A stretch of DNA of 61,772 nucleotides from UBA12567 sp964598425. GTDB lineage: Bacteria; Planctomycetota; Phycisphaerae; Phycisphaerales; SM1A02. Under the pieces are notes generated by a model. The model was not told the origin of the DNA. It did not search any database and was given only the letters and a program-made list of their open reading frames with translations. This document shows positions 35,066 to 44,384 of the stretch, one piece after another. Each line of letters begins with the position of its first letter. The first letter of the stretch is position 1. The position numbers and the translations under genes were made by a program. The stretch covers positions 1 to 61,772 of the forward strand of contig CAZRBV010000016.1 of NCBI GenBank assembly GCA_964598425.1, written 5' to 3'.

Positions 35066-35146
35066 GGGGGATCTCCACGATCGTTTCGTCAGCCAGAACC
35101 ACTATTGAAATAGGTAGCCGCTCGTGTGGGTCTTTTTTGTGGAAAC

Positions 35147-35914
35147 TCACCCGATGCTGACGGTTATAGGGGCGTGGTCGGAGATCGCCAAACCGGCTTC
35201 CCGGTGCACCTGGGGGGGGCCTGCCGCTTTGGCTGCTCGGTTGTTGCCCAGCAGGTAGTCGATCCGCCATCCGCGATCGAGCTGACGAGCCTGTCCTCGG
35301 TTTGACCACCACGTGTACGGTCCGTCGATGTCCCCCGCGTGCATCCTGACGAGATCGTGCCATCCAGTATCGATCAGGTCGTTCATCCACGCTCTCTCGT
35401 GCGGAAGAAACCCGCTGGTGTTCTGGTTGGACTTCCAGTGGAAGATGTCTCGCTCACTGCGGGCGATGTTGAGGTCGCCGCCGACAAGCACCGGGCGTTT
35501 TCGCCTTTTGAGTGCTGCCATCCAGGGCGCGTAGTCGGACATCCACGCGTTCTTTCGACGAGAGGCTTCTTCACTGGAGGATCCGCTGGGAAGGTATGTG
35601 CTGACGAGATCTACCCCATCGATGTCGACCCGGAGGACGCGACCTTCCGGGTCAGGTTCGCTATCAATGCCGGTGTGCAAAACATTGATTGGCAGCCTCG
35701 CGAACACGGCCGTTCCTGCATATCCGGGGCGCTCCGCCGGGTTCCACGCGGCGTGCCACGCCTGAAAGGGAAAGTTGGAGGAGTCGATCTGGTCCGGCCT
35801 GCACCGGATCTCCTGCAGCATGACGACATCGGGCGCGATCTCATCGATCCAGTCGCCGATGCCCTTGCGAATAGCGGCCCGTAGGCCGTTCACGTTCCAT
35901 GTGAGGACTTTCAT
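35147..35914 (-). CDS. xthA: Exodeoxyribonuclease III
   Basis: A 255-residue AP endonuclease/3'-5' exonuclease of base excision repair. It has MKVLTWNVNGLRAAIRKG, the metal-binding Glu in LQEIRCRPDQ, YAGTAVFARLP, GGDLNIARSERDIFH, RQLDRGWRIDYLLGN and the terminal catalytic SDHAPITVSIG. Length is typical. Its ATG shares the start region with the divergent oligopeptidase gene, whose chosen ATG lies 56 bp away, so the two promoters are squeezed together. Confidence 0.96.
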   Translation of the reverse strand: MKVLTWNVNGLRAAIRKGIGDWIDEIAPDVVMLQEIRCRPDQIDSSNFPFQAWHAAWNPAERPGYAGTAVFARLPINVLHTGIDSEPDPEGRVLRVDIDGVDLVSTYLPSGSSSEEASRRKNAWMSDYAPWMAALKRRKRPVLVGGDLNIARSERDIFHWKSNQNTSGFLPHERAWMNDLIDTGWHDLVRMHAGDIDGPYTWWSNRGQARQLDRGWRIDYLLGNNRAAKAAGPPQVHREAGLAISDHAPITVSIG

Positions 35915-35970
35915 TGGTGCGGCAGATACTACAGATCTGCTGCTCTACACTGCGCGGCAGGAGGAACCTC

Positions 35971-38067
35971 ATGCTTCACGTATCGCTGACCCTGACGCTG
36001 GTTGCCGCTCCCGTTCCGCCGGATGCGAAGATCGCGCCTCAGGTGACGATTGAGCACGGCGTGACTCGCGTGGATCCCTACGCCTGGATGCGTGATCGGG
36101 GGAACCCCGAGGTCATCGCACATCTCAACGCCGAAAATACCTACGCCGAGGCGATGACTGCTCATCTTGAACCGCTTCGCGAGCAACTCTACGAGGAGTT
36201 TCTTGGGAGGCTTGTTGAAGACGACGAGTCTGTCCCGTGGATTGGCCAGGACGGATGGACCTACTGGTCGGTCACCGAGAAAGGCAAGGATTATCCGGTT
36301 CTCATGCGGAAGAAGGATGGTGTCGAGCAGGCCGTTCTGGATGAGAACCAGCTTGCAGAGGGGCACGAATACCTCAGTGTCACAAACGTCGCTGTGAGCC
36401 CCAACGGGAGTCTCGTAGCGTGGCTTCAGGATACGTCCGGCGCAGAGCATGCCACGCTTGCGATCAAAAACATTGCTTCGGGCGCGCAGGTTGATCGGGT
36501 GATTGACGAGGTCGCCTCATTCGACCTGGCATGGCTGGATGACAAGACGCTGTTCTACACGAAGTATGACCATGCCAACCGGCCCGATCGGGTGTACCGG
36601 CACACCATTGGAACGGACACGTCCGAAGACGTGCTGGTTGTTGAGGAGCCTGACGAGCGGTTTTGGATCGGAGTGGAACGGCTTACCGACGGTTCTGGCG
36701 TTGTTGTTCCGATGGGCTCAAGCCTGACGAGCGAGGTTCGGTTTATCTCCTCTGCTGATCCCAACGGCATGCCTGTGACAGTCCTGCCTCGCGTGGAGGG
36801 CACTGAGTATGCCGTTGATCATCATGTCGATCGGTTTGTGGTTCGTATCAACGACGCTGGTGACAACTTTCGTCTTGTTGAGGTGACGGATGATGCTCTG
36901 GGAAGTGTTGGGCGCGAGCTTGTGCCGCACGATGCTGGTGTCTACCTGACAGGTGTGTCCGCGTTCAAAGACACCATTGTGCTGAGTGAACGGCGGGGTG
37001 GATATACCGCGCTGGAGTTCATGAACCCAGTGACGCTTGACCGCCGCCAATTGCTCCTGCCAGAGCAGGTGGCGACAGTGCATGTGTCGGGAGACAACGA
37101 AGTGTTTGACTCAGAGAGCGTGAGAGTCTCTTACATGTCTCCAGTAACACCGCCGCAGACCGTCGATGTGGGCATTGATGATCTGAAGTGGACTGTGCGA
37201 AAGCAGCGAGAAGTGCCGGGGTGGGATCCCTCCAGGTACGCGGTGACTCGTGTCATGATTCCAGCACGAGATGGCACGCTGGTGCCCGTATCGATCATGC
37301 ATCTCAGCGACACGAAGCTGGACAACACCAGTCCAATGCTGCTGTATGGATATGGGTCGTATGGCTCGTCAATGGACCCGTACTTCTCGAGTACTCGGCC
37401 ATCGCTCGTAGACCGAGGCGTTGTGTATGCGGTGGCGCATGTGCGCGGCGGTGGCGAGATGGGACGGTACTGGTACGACACCGGCAAGTTTCACGACAAG
37501 CCGAATACGTTTACCGACTTCATAGATGTGGCGGAGGGATTGATTGAACGTGGCTGGGCTGATCCTGATCGGATTGCGATTGAAGGCGGATCGGCAGGAG
37601 GGCTGCTTGTTGGCGCGGTACTCAACATGCGTCCCGACCTGTGGCGCGTGGCCAATGCAGCGGTTCCCTTTGTTGATGTTGTCAACACGATGCTCGATCC
37701 AACGATCCCACTGACCGTGGGTGAGTACGAGGAGTGGGGCAATCCTTCGGATCCCGCTTTCTACAAGACCATGTTGTCGTACTCGCCCTATGACAATGTG
37801 GGGCCGAAGCCATACCCTGCCACTCTTGTGACAGCCGGGCTCAACGACCCCCGCGTGCAGTACTGGGAGCCGACAAAGTGGGTCGCCGCACTCCGCGATT
37901 ACACCACCGCGAGTCCAGCAACGTCGCCCATCATCCAACGCACCAATATGGGTGCTGGCCACGGCGGCGCCAGCGGTCGGTACGGTCGCTACCGCGAAAT
38001 CGCTTGGGAAGACGCCTTTTTGCTGGATCAGCTGGGCATTCGATCATCGCTGCCAGTTCAGAACTGA
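35971..38067 (+). CDS. Prolyl oligopeptidase family (S9A) / oligopeptidase B-like serine peptidase
   Basis: A 698-residue S9 peptidase. The N-terminal part resembles the seven-bladed propeller (DPYAWMRDRGNPEVIAHLNA, LSVTNVAVSPNGSLVAWLQD), and the alpha/beta-hydrolase domain carries Ser541 in IEGGSAGGLLVG, Asp626 in GLNDPRVQYW and His664 in NMGAGHGGASGRYG. It hydrolyses short peptides after Pro or basic residues; the RFHDKPNTFTDF-like block favours the PtrB side. GGAGGAA precedes ATG 35971. The first residues (MLHVSLTLTLVAAPVPPDA) form a short signal-like stretch, so periplasmic location is possible. Confidence 0.92.
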   Translation: MLHVSLTLTLVAAPVPPDAKIAPQVTIEHGVTRVDPYAWMRDRGNPEVIAHLNAENTYAEAMTAHLEPLREQLYEEFLGRLVEDDESVPWIGQDGWTYWSVTEKGKDYPVLMRKKDGVEQAVLDENQLAEGHEYLSVTNVAVSPNGSLVAWLQDTSGAEHATLAIKNIASGAQVDRVIDEVASFDLAWLDDKTLFYTKYDHANRPDRVYRHTIGTDTSEDVLVVEEPDERFWIGVERLTDGSGVVVPMGSSLTSEVRFISSADPNGMPVTVLPRVEGTEYAVDHHVDRFVVRINDAGDNFRLVEVTDDALGSVGRELVPHDAGVYLTGVSAFKDTIVLSERRGGYTALEFMNPVTLDRRQLLLPEQVATVHVSGDNEVFDSESVRVSYMSPVTPPQTVDVGIDDLKWTVRKQREVPGWDPSRYAVTRVMIPARDGTLVPVSIMHLSDTKLDNTSPMLLYGYGSYGSSMDPYFSSTRPSLVDRGVVYAVAHVRGGGEMGRYWYDTGKFHDKPNTFTDFIDVAEGLIERGWADPDRIAIEGGSAGGLLVGAVLNMRPDLWRVANAAVPFVDVVNTMLDPTIPLTVGEYEEWGNPSDPAFYKTMLSYSPYDNVGPKPYPATLVTAGLNDPRVQYWEPTKWVAALRDYTTASPATSPIIQRTNMGAGHGGASGRYGRYREIAWEDAFLLDQLGIRSSLPVQN

Positions 38068-38223
38068 GCAATCCACTTCGCTTATGGACCAGTTGCCCAC
38101 CGTCCGGAGGACCGGCGATCGATCGTGCGAGCGAAGTCGTGTGGTTTGTAACAGTCTGTTGAGGCGCTGGGTGTTCCGTGTTGTGAAGTTGGTTGATCAG
38201 GAAACTTTTTCGGGAGATTTGCC

Positions 38224-39165
38224 GTGGGAATGAATTGGATGAAACGAGTACAGGGGCTTTTGTGCGCGATCCCATTGACTCTTGTTGGATGTGGTGGCGG
38301 CGACACTCCGGCGAGTTTGCCGGAAGCAGCGCGAGATTCAATCCGCGAGAGCAATCCGTCGCTGGTCTGGGCGGCACTTCCATCTACCTGGCAGCAGCAG
38401 TGTGATGACCTGCTGCGTGCATACGCCGATCTCCTTCCACCAGACGTCTATGACCAGTGCATGGCGACCCTCTCCAAGGCGGTGGCGGTTGCCAAGGAGA
38501 AACAGCAGTTCTTCCTTCAGTCGAAAGCGATTGAAGAAGTCGTGGAGAGCGGCGGTCCAGCGGCGCACGAACTGTTCACGACGGCTTTCCCAGCTTACAT
38601 CTCCATGCTGGAGGCAGTGACTCAGAGCGATCTGAGATCCGTGGAGTCCCTGAAGCAGACAACTGTTGCGGCGTTGCTCCACCAGATCGGCCCGCGACTG
38701 TTTGATGCGACCATGGGAATCATTGACAGTGTGGCCCAGTTGCCAGGTTCGGATGGTCGCGAGGCGACGCAGGTGGTTGAGATTGTCGACATGCTCAAGA
38801 ACGCAAGGGTCACTGTGGTGAGCGAGAGCGGGTCTGAGGCGGTTGTGTCGATTGAGGTTGCCGGGCTTCCTGGTGGTGGTGGAGTGGCAGAATTCCTCAA
38901 TGCGATTCCGATGCAACAGGTCGAGGGGAAGTGGGTGCCGAAGGCATTTGCGATGGCTTGGCCAGCGATGATCGCTCAAGGGCGGTTCAGGCTTGGCGAA
39001 TTGACTGCGGAGATCGGCCCTGCGAGTGAAGCTGGGCAGCAGATGCGAACGATGACCACAATGCTCCTCGCTGCGGTGAACACGGCCATAGACATGTTGG
39101 CGACTGTGACAACCCAAGCCGAGTTCGACCAAACCATCGCAGGGCTGCAAGCCATGCTTCCCTGA
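38224..39165 (+). CDS. Predicted lipoprotein, helical, unknown function
   Basis: A 313-residue protein with a lipoprotein signal (VQGLLCAIPLTLVGC) and then GGGD. GTG 38224 has GGGAG 7 nt upstream, so I prefer it to the ATGs at 38230 and 38239; all three keep the signal. The mature part is mostly helical with many Ala, Gln and Met residues, plus a short beta segment (ARVTVVSESGSEAVVSIEVA, then a Gly run) resembling the ligand-binding strand pairs of small extracytoplasmic proteins. No domain recognised. It ends ~25 bp before the RAYT module. Confidence 0.75.
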   Translation: MGMNWMKRVQGLLCAIPLTLVGCGGGDTPASLPEAARDSIRESNPSLVWAALPSTWQQQCDDLLRAYADLLPPDVYDQCMATLSKAVAVAKEKQQFFLQSKAIEEVVESGGPAAHELFTTAFPAYISMLEAVTQSDLRSVESLKQTTVAALLHQIGPRLFDATMGIIDSVAQLPGSDGREATQVVEIVDMLKNARVTVVSESGSEAVVSIEVAGLPGGGGVAEFLNAIPMQQVEGKWVPKAFAMAWPAMIAQGRFRLGELTAEIGPASEAGQQMRTMTTMLLAAVNTAIDMLATVTTQAEFDQTIAGLQAMLP

Positions 39166-39188
39166 GTCCGCCGACCCAAGCAGCCGCA

Positions 39189-39290
39189 CTGACCGCCGGT
39201 CACTTTATCTCCTGTGTTTGCAGGCACTTGCAAACTTGCCAAAAACACAAGTTGTGTTCTGGCAACAACTTAAAGTGACCGGCGGTCACT
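39189..39290. repeat. REP-like inverted-repeat unit, left copy
   Basis: Arms at 39189-39208 and 39271-39290 are inverted copies (19 of 20 bases over the best 20). Each arm is itself near-palindromic (TGACCG-C-CGGTCA). Inside are two competing hairpins: AACACAA-G-TTGTGTT, and AAGTTGT/ACAACTT at 39249-39255 and 39265-39271. The right arm contains the minus-strand TGA (39286-39288) that ends the RAYT gene. Confidence 0.85.
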
Positions 39291-39933
39291 GGCCTCGTCT
39301 TTGGCGGTGTGACGGTCGCATGGCGTGCGTCATTCCAATTCGGGATGCCGTATCGGTGGCCCAGGCTCTATCTCCAAGCGGCTTGTTCTGTTGCATCGAG
39401 GCTGATACAGCTGCCATTGCCGCTGTGCACATGGGCGAGATTGGCGTCATCGCGATTCGCTTCAGGCGAGGGCGACGGCCAACGGAAGGGTCGACGAGCC
39501 TGCGAGCACTTCCCCATCTCCACTCGGCAGGGCTCTCGCACAGACCAGCCTTGACTGGGTTCCATTGAATGTAATGCAAGAGGCGTTCGAGATGCTCGCC
39601 CCCCTGTACTGGAACCGCCTTGTAGGCCCGCTGATACAGCGATCCCTGCCCAACGACGCCCCGTCGCTTCCGCCACCGCTTCGCATGCGTACCGCACAAT
39701 AATCCAGCAAATTTCGCGAGGTCCCCGCCGCCTTCTGGCTCAACGTCCATGTGCCAGTGGGTTGGCATGAGGCACCACTCGAGAATCTCGATGTTGACGC
39801 GGCGGCGAGTCTCCTCCATCAGGTCAACGAACTCTGCATAGTCCTCATCAGTGACGAACAAGGGTTGTTTGTCGACGCGGCGATTGAAGAGATGGACATT
39901 CAGCCCGCCGAAGTTGGGTCGCTTTTGTGTCAT
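39286..39933 (-). CDS. REP-associated tyrosine transposase (RAYT, TnpA_REP)
   Basis: A 215-residue Y1 transposase. HUH motif His59-Trp-His61 is in CLMPTHWHMDVEP (usual form NHWH). The rest follows RAYT style: FNRRVDKQPLFVTDEDYAEF, THAKRWRKRRGVVGQGSLYQ, and LLHYIQWNPVKAGLCESP with the likely catalytic Tyr121, then WRWGSARR. RAYTs nick and rejoin single-stranded REP hairpins. ATG 39933 gives the normal start; an in-frame ATG at 39969 is less family-like. Both gene ends abut the repeat units and its stop codon lies inside the left unit's arm. The gene appears intact, so the module may be active. Confidence 0.88.
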   Translation of the reverse strand: MTQKRPNFGGLNVHLFNRRVDKQPLFVTDEDYAEFVDLMEETRRRVNIEILEWCLMPTHWHMDVEPEGGGDLAKFAGLLCGTHAKRWRKRRGVVGQGSLYQRAYKAVPVQGGEHLERLLHYIQWNPVKAGLCESPAEWRWGSARRLVDPSVGRRPRLKRIAMTPISPMCTAAMAAVSASMQQNKPLGDRAWATDTASRIGMTHAMRPSHRQRRGQ

Positions 39934-39988
39934 CGGGGCAGGATGCCATGGGATCTGGCAGATTCCCAAATTGCTGCCAAAACGCAGT

Positions 39989-40091
39989 ACTGACCGCCGG
40001 TTACTTTATAGTCAGTGGGGACAACAGGTTACGGAACCATCAAAGACGTAAGTCTTGTTCTCTCAACAAGATAAAGTGACCGGCGGTCAGT
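39989..40091. repeat. REP-like inverted-repeat unit, right copy
   Basis: Arms at 39989-40009 and 40071-40091 are inverted copies with one mismatch in 21. The right half (about 40 bp ending in GGCGGTCA) matches the left unit at roughly five of six positions, while the left halves' interiors differ. An internal hairpin CTTGTT-CTCTC-AACAAG sits at 40054-40070. The right arm supplies the minus-strand TGA (40087-40089) that ends the RND pump gene. Confidence 0.85.
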
Positions 40092-43000
40092 TCTTGGGTT
40101 GTTGGGGGGTTTGGCCAAAGCCAAACTTGTGGCGGATCGATTCGACGACGACGTAGAGGGTCGGGACGAGCAGCAAGGTGACAAAAGTCGCCACGAGGAT
40201 GCCCCCGAAGACGGTTGTTCCGATTGACTGATTGCTCTTTGCGCCTGCTCCTGAGGCAAGGACGAGGGGAAGTACGCCGATGCCGAATGCCAGCGCGGTC
40301 ATCAGAATTGGCCGCAATCGGAGCGTTGCGCCAGCAATGGCCGACTCCACGATACCGCCGCCAGCTTCGCGGTGGTCCTTTGCAAACTCGACAAGCAGAA
40401 TCGAGTTCTTGGCAGCGAGGCCGATCAACATGACGAGGCCAATCTGGCCGTATACATCGAGCGCAAACCCGCGCGCCATCAAGAAGGCAAGTGCGCCCAG
40501 AATGCCTGGCGGTACTGCCATCAGGATCAGGATGGGCAAGGTCCAGCTTTCGTACTGGGCGGCGAGAAAGAGAAAGACAGCGATCAACGCGAGGGTGAAC
40601 ACGAGAGGCGCCAGATTGCCAGCTTTGATTTCCTGGTACGTCAGTCCCGACCACGCATAGTCAACACCGTCAGGAAGGACCTTGTCGCAAATCGCCTCCA
40701 TGACCTTGATAGCGGTCCCACTGCTGTACCCCGCCGCCGCACTGCCGTTGATCGGGATGGAGTCATAGATGTTGTAGTGCGGGATGTTGTTGGCGCCGGT
40801 GATTCTGTCGACCGAGGCGAATGACTCCAGTGGCACCATGACGCCGTCCCGGGTCGGGATGCGCACATTCATGATGTCATCGGGTTCCATTCGGTACTCA
40901 GCCTCCGCCTGAATCATGACCTGATAGACGCGTCCAAACCTGTTGAAGTCATTGATGTAGTAGGAACCGAGTGCTGCCTGCAGAGCCGTGAATATCGATC
41001 CGACGTCGACGTTTGACGCCTCCGCTTTCTCGCGGTCGATGTCTAGCCAGAGTTCTGGAACGTCCTTTCTGAAAGTCGTGTAGACCTGCGAGAGATAGGG
41101 CTGATTGTTGGCGACATACAGCACCTTCTTTGCGGCATCGGTCAACGTGTCGAGACCGACGTTGTTGATGTCCTGCAACTGAAGACTGAACCCGCCAACT
41201 GTGCCGAGCCCTTGAATGGCCGGTGGATTCACAGCGAGGATGATGGCATCTGGTATCTCGACAAACCGTTCCTGCAGCTTGTGTTCAATGGCAGCTGCGC
41301 TCTGACCGGGGTCTGTTCGCTCATCCCACGGCGTGAGGATGGCGCACATAAAGCCCGCGTTGGTCTGGCTTGTACTTGAGATGAAGTCATAGCCAACGAT
41401 CTCGACGACATCTTCGATCTCGGGGATTTCGTTACAGATGTCCATGATGCGGTCTTCGACTTGCCGCGTTCGATCAAGGGCAGAACCAGAGGGCAACTGC
41501 ACTGCGATGAAGAGATATCCCTGATCCTCGTTTGGAACGAATGACGTCGATGTTGCCATGAGCAAGCCGAAAGTTCCTGCGAGAATGGCAGCAAGCGCGA
41601 CGACGGCAAGCCAGGCGACACGGCTGAATCCCTTTACGATTCTTGCATACGTGTTGGTGCTCCACGTCATGGCGACGTTAAAGGGCGTAAACACAGTGTG
41701 CAGGAACTTGTTTTCCATCTTCTTCCGCAAGAACAACGCACACATGGCGGGTGTCATGGAGAGCGACACGATGGATGAAATGACAACCGAGAAAACGATC
41801 GTGAGAGCAAACTGATTGTAGAGCTGCCCGGTAATCCCGGGCATAACAGCAGCAGGCACAAAGACGGCTAAGAGCACGAGCGTCGTGGCGACGATTGGGC
41901 CGCGAACCTGTCGCATCGATTTCGAGACGATATCTGCGATCGGCGTGTCGGCATCCGCGTCCTCCATCTCCCGCTCAACATTCTCAACGACGACAATGGC
42001 ATCATCGACAACCAGGCCGACGGCGAGAACTAGGCCAAGGAGCGTGAGCATGTTGATGCTGAAATCAAACGCAAGCATGCCGCCGAAGGCGCCAATAATG
42101 GAAATCGGGATGGCGATGACCGGGATGAGTGTTGCGCGAAATGACTGCAGGAAGATAAAGATGACCAGTACGACGAGCCCGACTGCCTCAAGAATGGTCC
42201 GCAGAAGATCTGTGATTGAAGCATTAATGAAGTCGGTGAAGTCGAAGGTCATTTTCCATGACACGCCTTCGGGGAAGTTCTTGGCGAGCCGCTCCATCGT
42301 GGCTTGAATGCCAGCGGAGACATCGAGCGCGTTCGCCTCATTGAGCTGGAAGATGCCGAGCTGCGCAGCAGGCTTCCCACTTTGGAGGCTATCGCTTGAA
42401 TAGCTTGCGGCCCCCAATTCAATGCGCGCAACATCCTTGAGGTGGACGACCTGCCCAGGTTCAGCCTTCAGAATGATGTTGCCAAACTGCTCGGCTGTCA
42501 CAAGCCGACCGAGCGTATTGATCTGGAGATTGAAGGCGGGTGATCCATCCAGCGGAGGCAAGCCGACCGAGCCTGCAGCGACTTGTTGGTTCTGATCCGA
42601 AATGGCCGTCACGATCTGCTCAGTGGAGATCTGGTAAGTGGCCATCAGGTCCAGGTCCATCCAGATGCGCATCGCGTACTGCCGCAATCCGAAGTTCGTG
42701 ACCTGCCCGACGCCCGCGACTCGAGAAAGTGAATCGGTAACGTGAATATCGGCGTAGTTGCTGAGGTAGGCGCTGTCGAATCGTCCGTCGGGCGAGAGCA
42801 GCGAGACTACAGCAGTCATCTGAGTTGACTGTTTCGTTACCGTGACGCCAGAACGCTGCACTTCGCTCGGAAGCCGCGCCTCTGCCTGCTGCATGCGGTT
42901 CTGAACGTCGACAGCACCGATGTCCTGGTCGTACCCAACCTCGAATGTGACTTGGATCGACGAGACGCCGTCGTTCGTGCTTGATGAGGACATGTAGATC

Positions 43001-43224
43001 ATGCCCTCGACACCATTGATCTGCTCTTCAATGAGTCGCGTGATGACGTTCGAAACTGTTTCTGCCGAGGCGCCTGTGTAATTCGAAGTCACCGACACCA
43101 TGGGCGGCGCAACTTGCGGATACAACGAGATTGGCAGCACGCCCATCGACACCAGGCCGGTCAGCATGATGACAAGCGATATGACGGTGGCGAAGATTGG
43201 GCGCTTGATGAAGAAGTCGATCAT
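40087..43224 (-). CDS. RND multidrug efflux pump, AcrB/MexB-like (HAE1 family)
   Basis: A 1045-residue inner-membrane proton/drug antiporter. It begins MIDFFIKRPIFATVISLVIM, the HAE1 hallmark. TM4 holds the proton-relay Asp pair in AVGLVVDDAIVVVENVERE, the porter domain includes VEGMIYMSSSSTNDG, and the TM10-11 region has FLAAQYESWTLPILI. It takes up substrates from the periplasm and passes them to the outer-membrane channel. The adaptor gene upstream overlaps by 4 bp (ATGA). The last codon is followed at once by a TGA that belongs to the REP arm, so the native C-terminus (FGQTPQQPKN) may have been altered by the repeat. Confidence 0.95.
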   Translation of the reverse strand: MIDFFIKRPIFATVISLVIMLTGLVSMGVLPISLYPQVAPPMVSVTSNYTGASAETVSNVITRLIEEQINGVEGMIYMSSSSTNDGVSSIQVTFEVGYDQDIGAVDVQNRMQQAEARLPSEVQRSGVTVTKQSTQMTAVVSLLSPDGRFDSAYLSNYADIHVTDSLSRVAGVGQVTNFGLRQYAMRIWMDLDLMATYQISTEQIVTAISDQNQQVAAGSVGLPPLDGSPAFNLQINTLGRLVTAEQFGNIILKAEPGQVVHLKDVARIELGAASYSSDSLQSGKPAAQLGIFQLNEANALDVSAGIQATMERLAKNFPEGVSWKMTFDFTDFINASITDLLRTILEAVGLVVLVIFIFLQSFRATLIPVIAIPISIIGAFGGMLAFDFSINMLTLLGLVLAVGLVVDDAIVVVENVEREMEDADADTPIADIVSKSMRQVRGPIVATTLVLLAVFVPAAVMPGITGQLYNQFALTIVFSVVISSIVSLSMTPAMCALFLRKKMENKFLHTVFTPFNVAMTWSTNTYARIVKGFSRVAWLAVVALAAILAGTFGLLMATSTSFVPNEDQGYLFIAVQLPSGSALDRTRQVEDRIMDICNEIPEIEDVVEIVGYDFISSTSQTNAGFMCAILTPWDERTDPGQSAAAIEHKLQERFVEIPDAIILAVNPPAIQGLGTVGGFSLQLQDINNVGLDTLTDAAKKVLYVANNQPYLSQVYTTFRKDVPELWLDIDREKAEASNVDVGSIFTALQAALGSYYINDFNRFGRVYQVMIQAEAEYRMEPDDIMNVRIPTRDGVMVPLESFASVDRITGANNIPHYNIYDSIPINGSAAAGYSSGTAIKVMEAICDKVLPDGVDYAWSGLTYQEIKAGNLAPLVFTLALIAVFLFLAAQYESWTLPILILMAVPPGILGALAFLMARGFALDVYGQIGLVMLIGLAAKNSILLVEFAKDHREAGGGIVESAIAGATLRLRPILMTALAFGIGVLPLVLASGAGAKSNQSIGTTVFGGILVATFVTLLLVPTLYVVVESIRHKFGFGQTPQQPKN

Positions 43225-44384
43225 TCGTCGGCCTTCTTCGTCTCATTATCCTTGAGCGATGGGGGAGGGGTACCTGGAGGCGATGGGGGCTTGGCTTCGG
43301 TGATGAGCGTCCCATTCACCCGCAGCTTGGACATGCCCTCCGTGACGATCCGATCTCCGGCCCGAAGTCCGGATTTGAGGACCGCCGTTCCATCCTGTTG
43401 GAAGTCGACGACGACCTTGGTCTCAGTGATTTTGGAATCAGAGCCCACGAGCCAGACATATTGTTCGGAGGCGACCTGAACGAGGGCGGTCGATGGAATT
43501 GTGATGACGTCACGCAGATTCTGCATCGACACCGTTGCCTCGCAGTATTGCCCTGGAAGCAGATCGTGCCCCTCATTGTCGACATCAGTCCACATGCGAA
43601 TCAGGCTGGTGTTCGGATTCGCCGCGTTGTCGACGAAGGTGATGGTTCCTTCACGCTTCCACGCAGACTGCCGTGGAATGATGACTTCCGCGTGCAGTGG
43701 CTTGTTCTGCGTCCAGTTAGCGAGGTACTCAGGGAACTCATTGGCTGATGGTGCAAAGTTAATGCGAATAGGATCAACCATGATGAGTGTGCAGAGTGTT
43801 GCGTTCTCGGTCCCAGGCTGCAGAAGTGTTCCCGGGTCGACCGATGTCGCGCCGATGCGTCCCTTGATCGGAGCTCGTATCTCGGTGTAGGACAGATCAA
43901 GTTCTGCCTGGACCACCTGAGCTTCGGCAGATTGCACCTGCGCTTTCGCGACAGCGAGGTTGGCTTCGTACTGATCGAACTCCTCTTTGGAGATCGCTCC
44001 AGAGCCAACCAGCGGCGCATTTCGATCAATAACGATCTGCGCGAGGAGCGCCTGCGCTTCTGCTTCGGCAAGCGCCGCCTTGGCCGAGAGAAGGTTCGCC
44101 TCATAAGGCGCCTGCTGAATCACAAAGAGCAGCTCGCCTTTCTCGACGAGCGAGCCCTGACGAACGTGCCGTTCCTCAAGCCACCCTTCGACCCGCGCGA
44201 TGATGTCGACTTGCCAGACAGGGGAGGCGATGGCTGGATAGGTTCGCTTGACCTCAAAGTCGCTGGACTTTGCTTTGGCGGTCGTGACGGGAATCGCCGG
44301 GGCCGCCGCAGGTGTCGTGGATGTGTCCTCACATCCGCAGGCAATCAGAGAAACCAGCACGCAGGAGAGATACCGATACATCAT
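43221..44384 (-). CDS. RND efflux periplasmic adaptor (membrane fusion) lipoprotein
   Basis: A 387-residue MFP with a lipoprotein signal (YRYLSCVLVSLIACGC). Next come a beta-barrel start (VKRTYPAIASPVWQVDIIAR), a lipoyl half (VEGWLEERHVRQGSLVEKGELLF), a long alpha hairpin rich in Ala/Glu (AKAALAEAEAQALLAQ to AQVVQAELDL), the second lipoyl half (YTEIRAPIKGRIGATSVDPGTLL) and a membrane-proximal barrel. It bridges the pump to the outer-membrane factor. ATG 44384 overlaps the outer-membrane factor stop (ATGA). A Pro-rich tail (PPSPPGTPPPS) is unusual. Confidence 0.92.
   Translation of the reverse strand: MMYRYLSCVLVSLIACGCEDTSTTPAAAPAIPVTTAKAKSSDFEVKRTYPAIASPVWQVDIIARVEGWLEERHVRQGSLVEKGELLFVIQQAPYEANLLSAKAALAEAEAQALLAQIVIDRNAPLVGSGAISKEEFDQYEANLAVAKAQVQSAEAQVVQAELDLSYTEIRAPIKGRIGATSVDPGTLLQPGTENATLCTLIMVDPIRINFAPSANEFPEYLANWTQNKPLHAEVIIPRQSAWKREGTITFVDNAANPNTSLIRMWTDVDNEGHDLLPGQYCEATVSMQNLRDVITIPSTALVQVASEQYVWLVGSDSKITETKVVVDFQQDGTAVLKSGLRAGDRIVTEGMSKLRVNGTLITEAKPPSPPGTPPPSLKDNETKKADE

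Larger units (their letters stand above)
39189..40091. mobile_element. RAYT/REP module (REP-associated tyrosine transposase with flanking repeat units)
   Basis: A 903-bp block bounded by two ~102-bp units, each a pair of inverted arms of the consensus ACTGACCGCCGGTCACTTTA. It contains one gene for a Y1 (IS200/IS605-like HUH) transposase. This matches a 'REPtron': a domesticated transposase with its own palindromic repeats. I saw no other copies of the arm within the window. The repeats do not show the target duplication expected of an ordinary insertion sequence. Confidence 0.8.
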
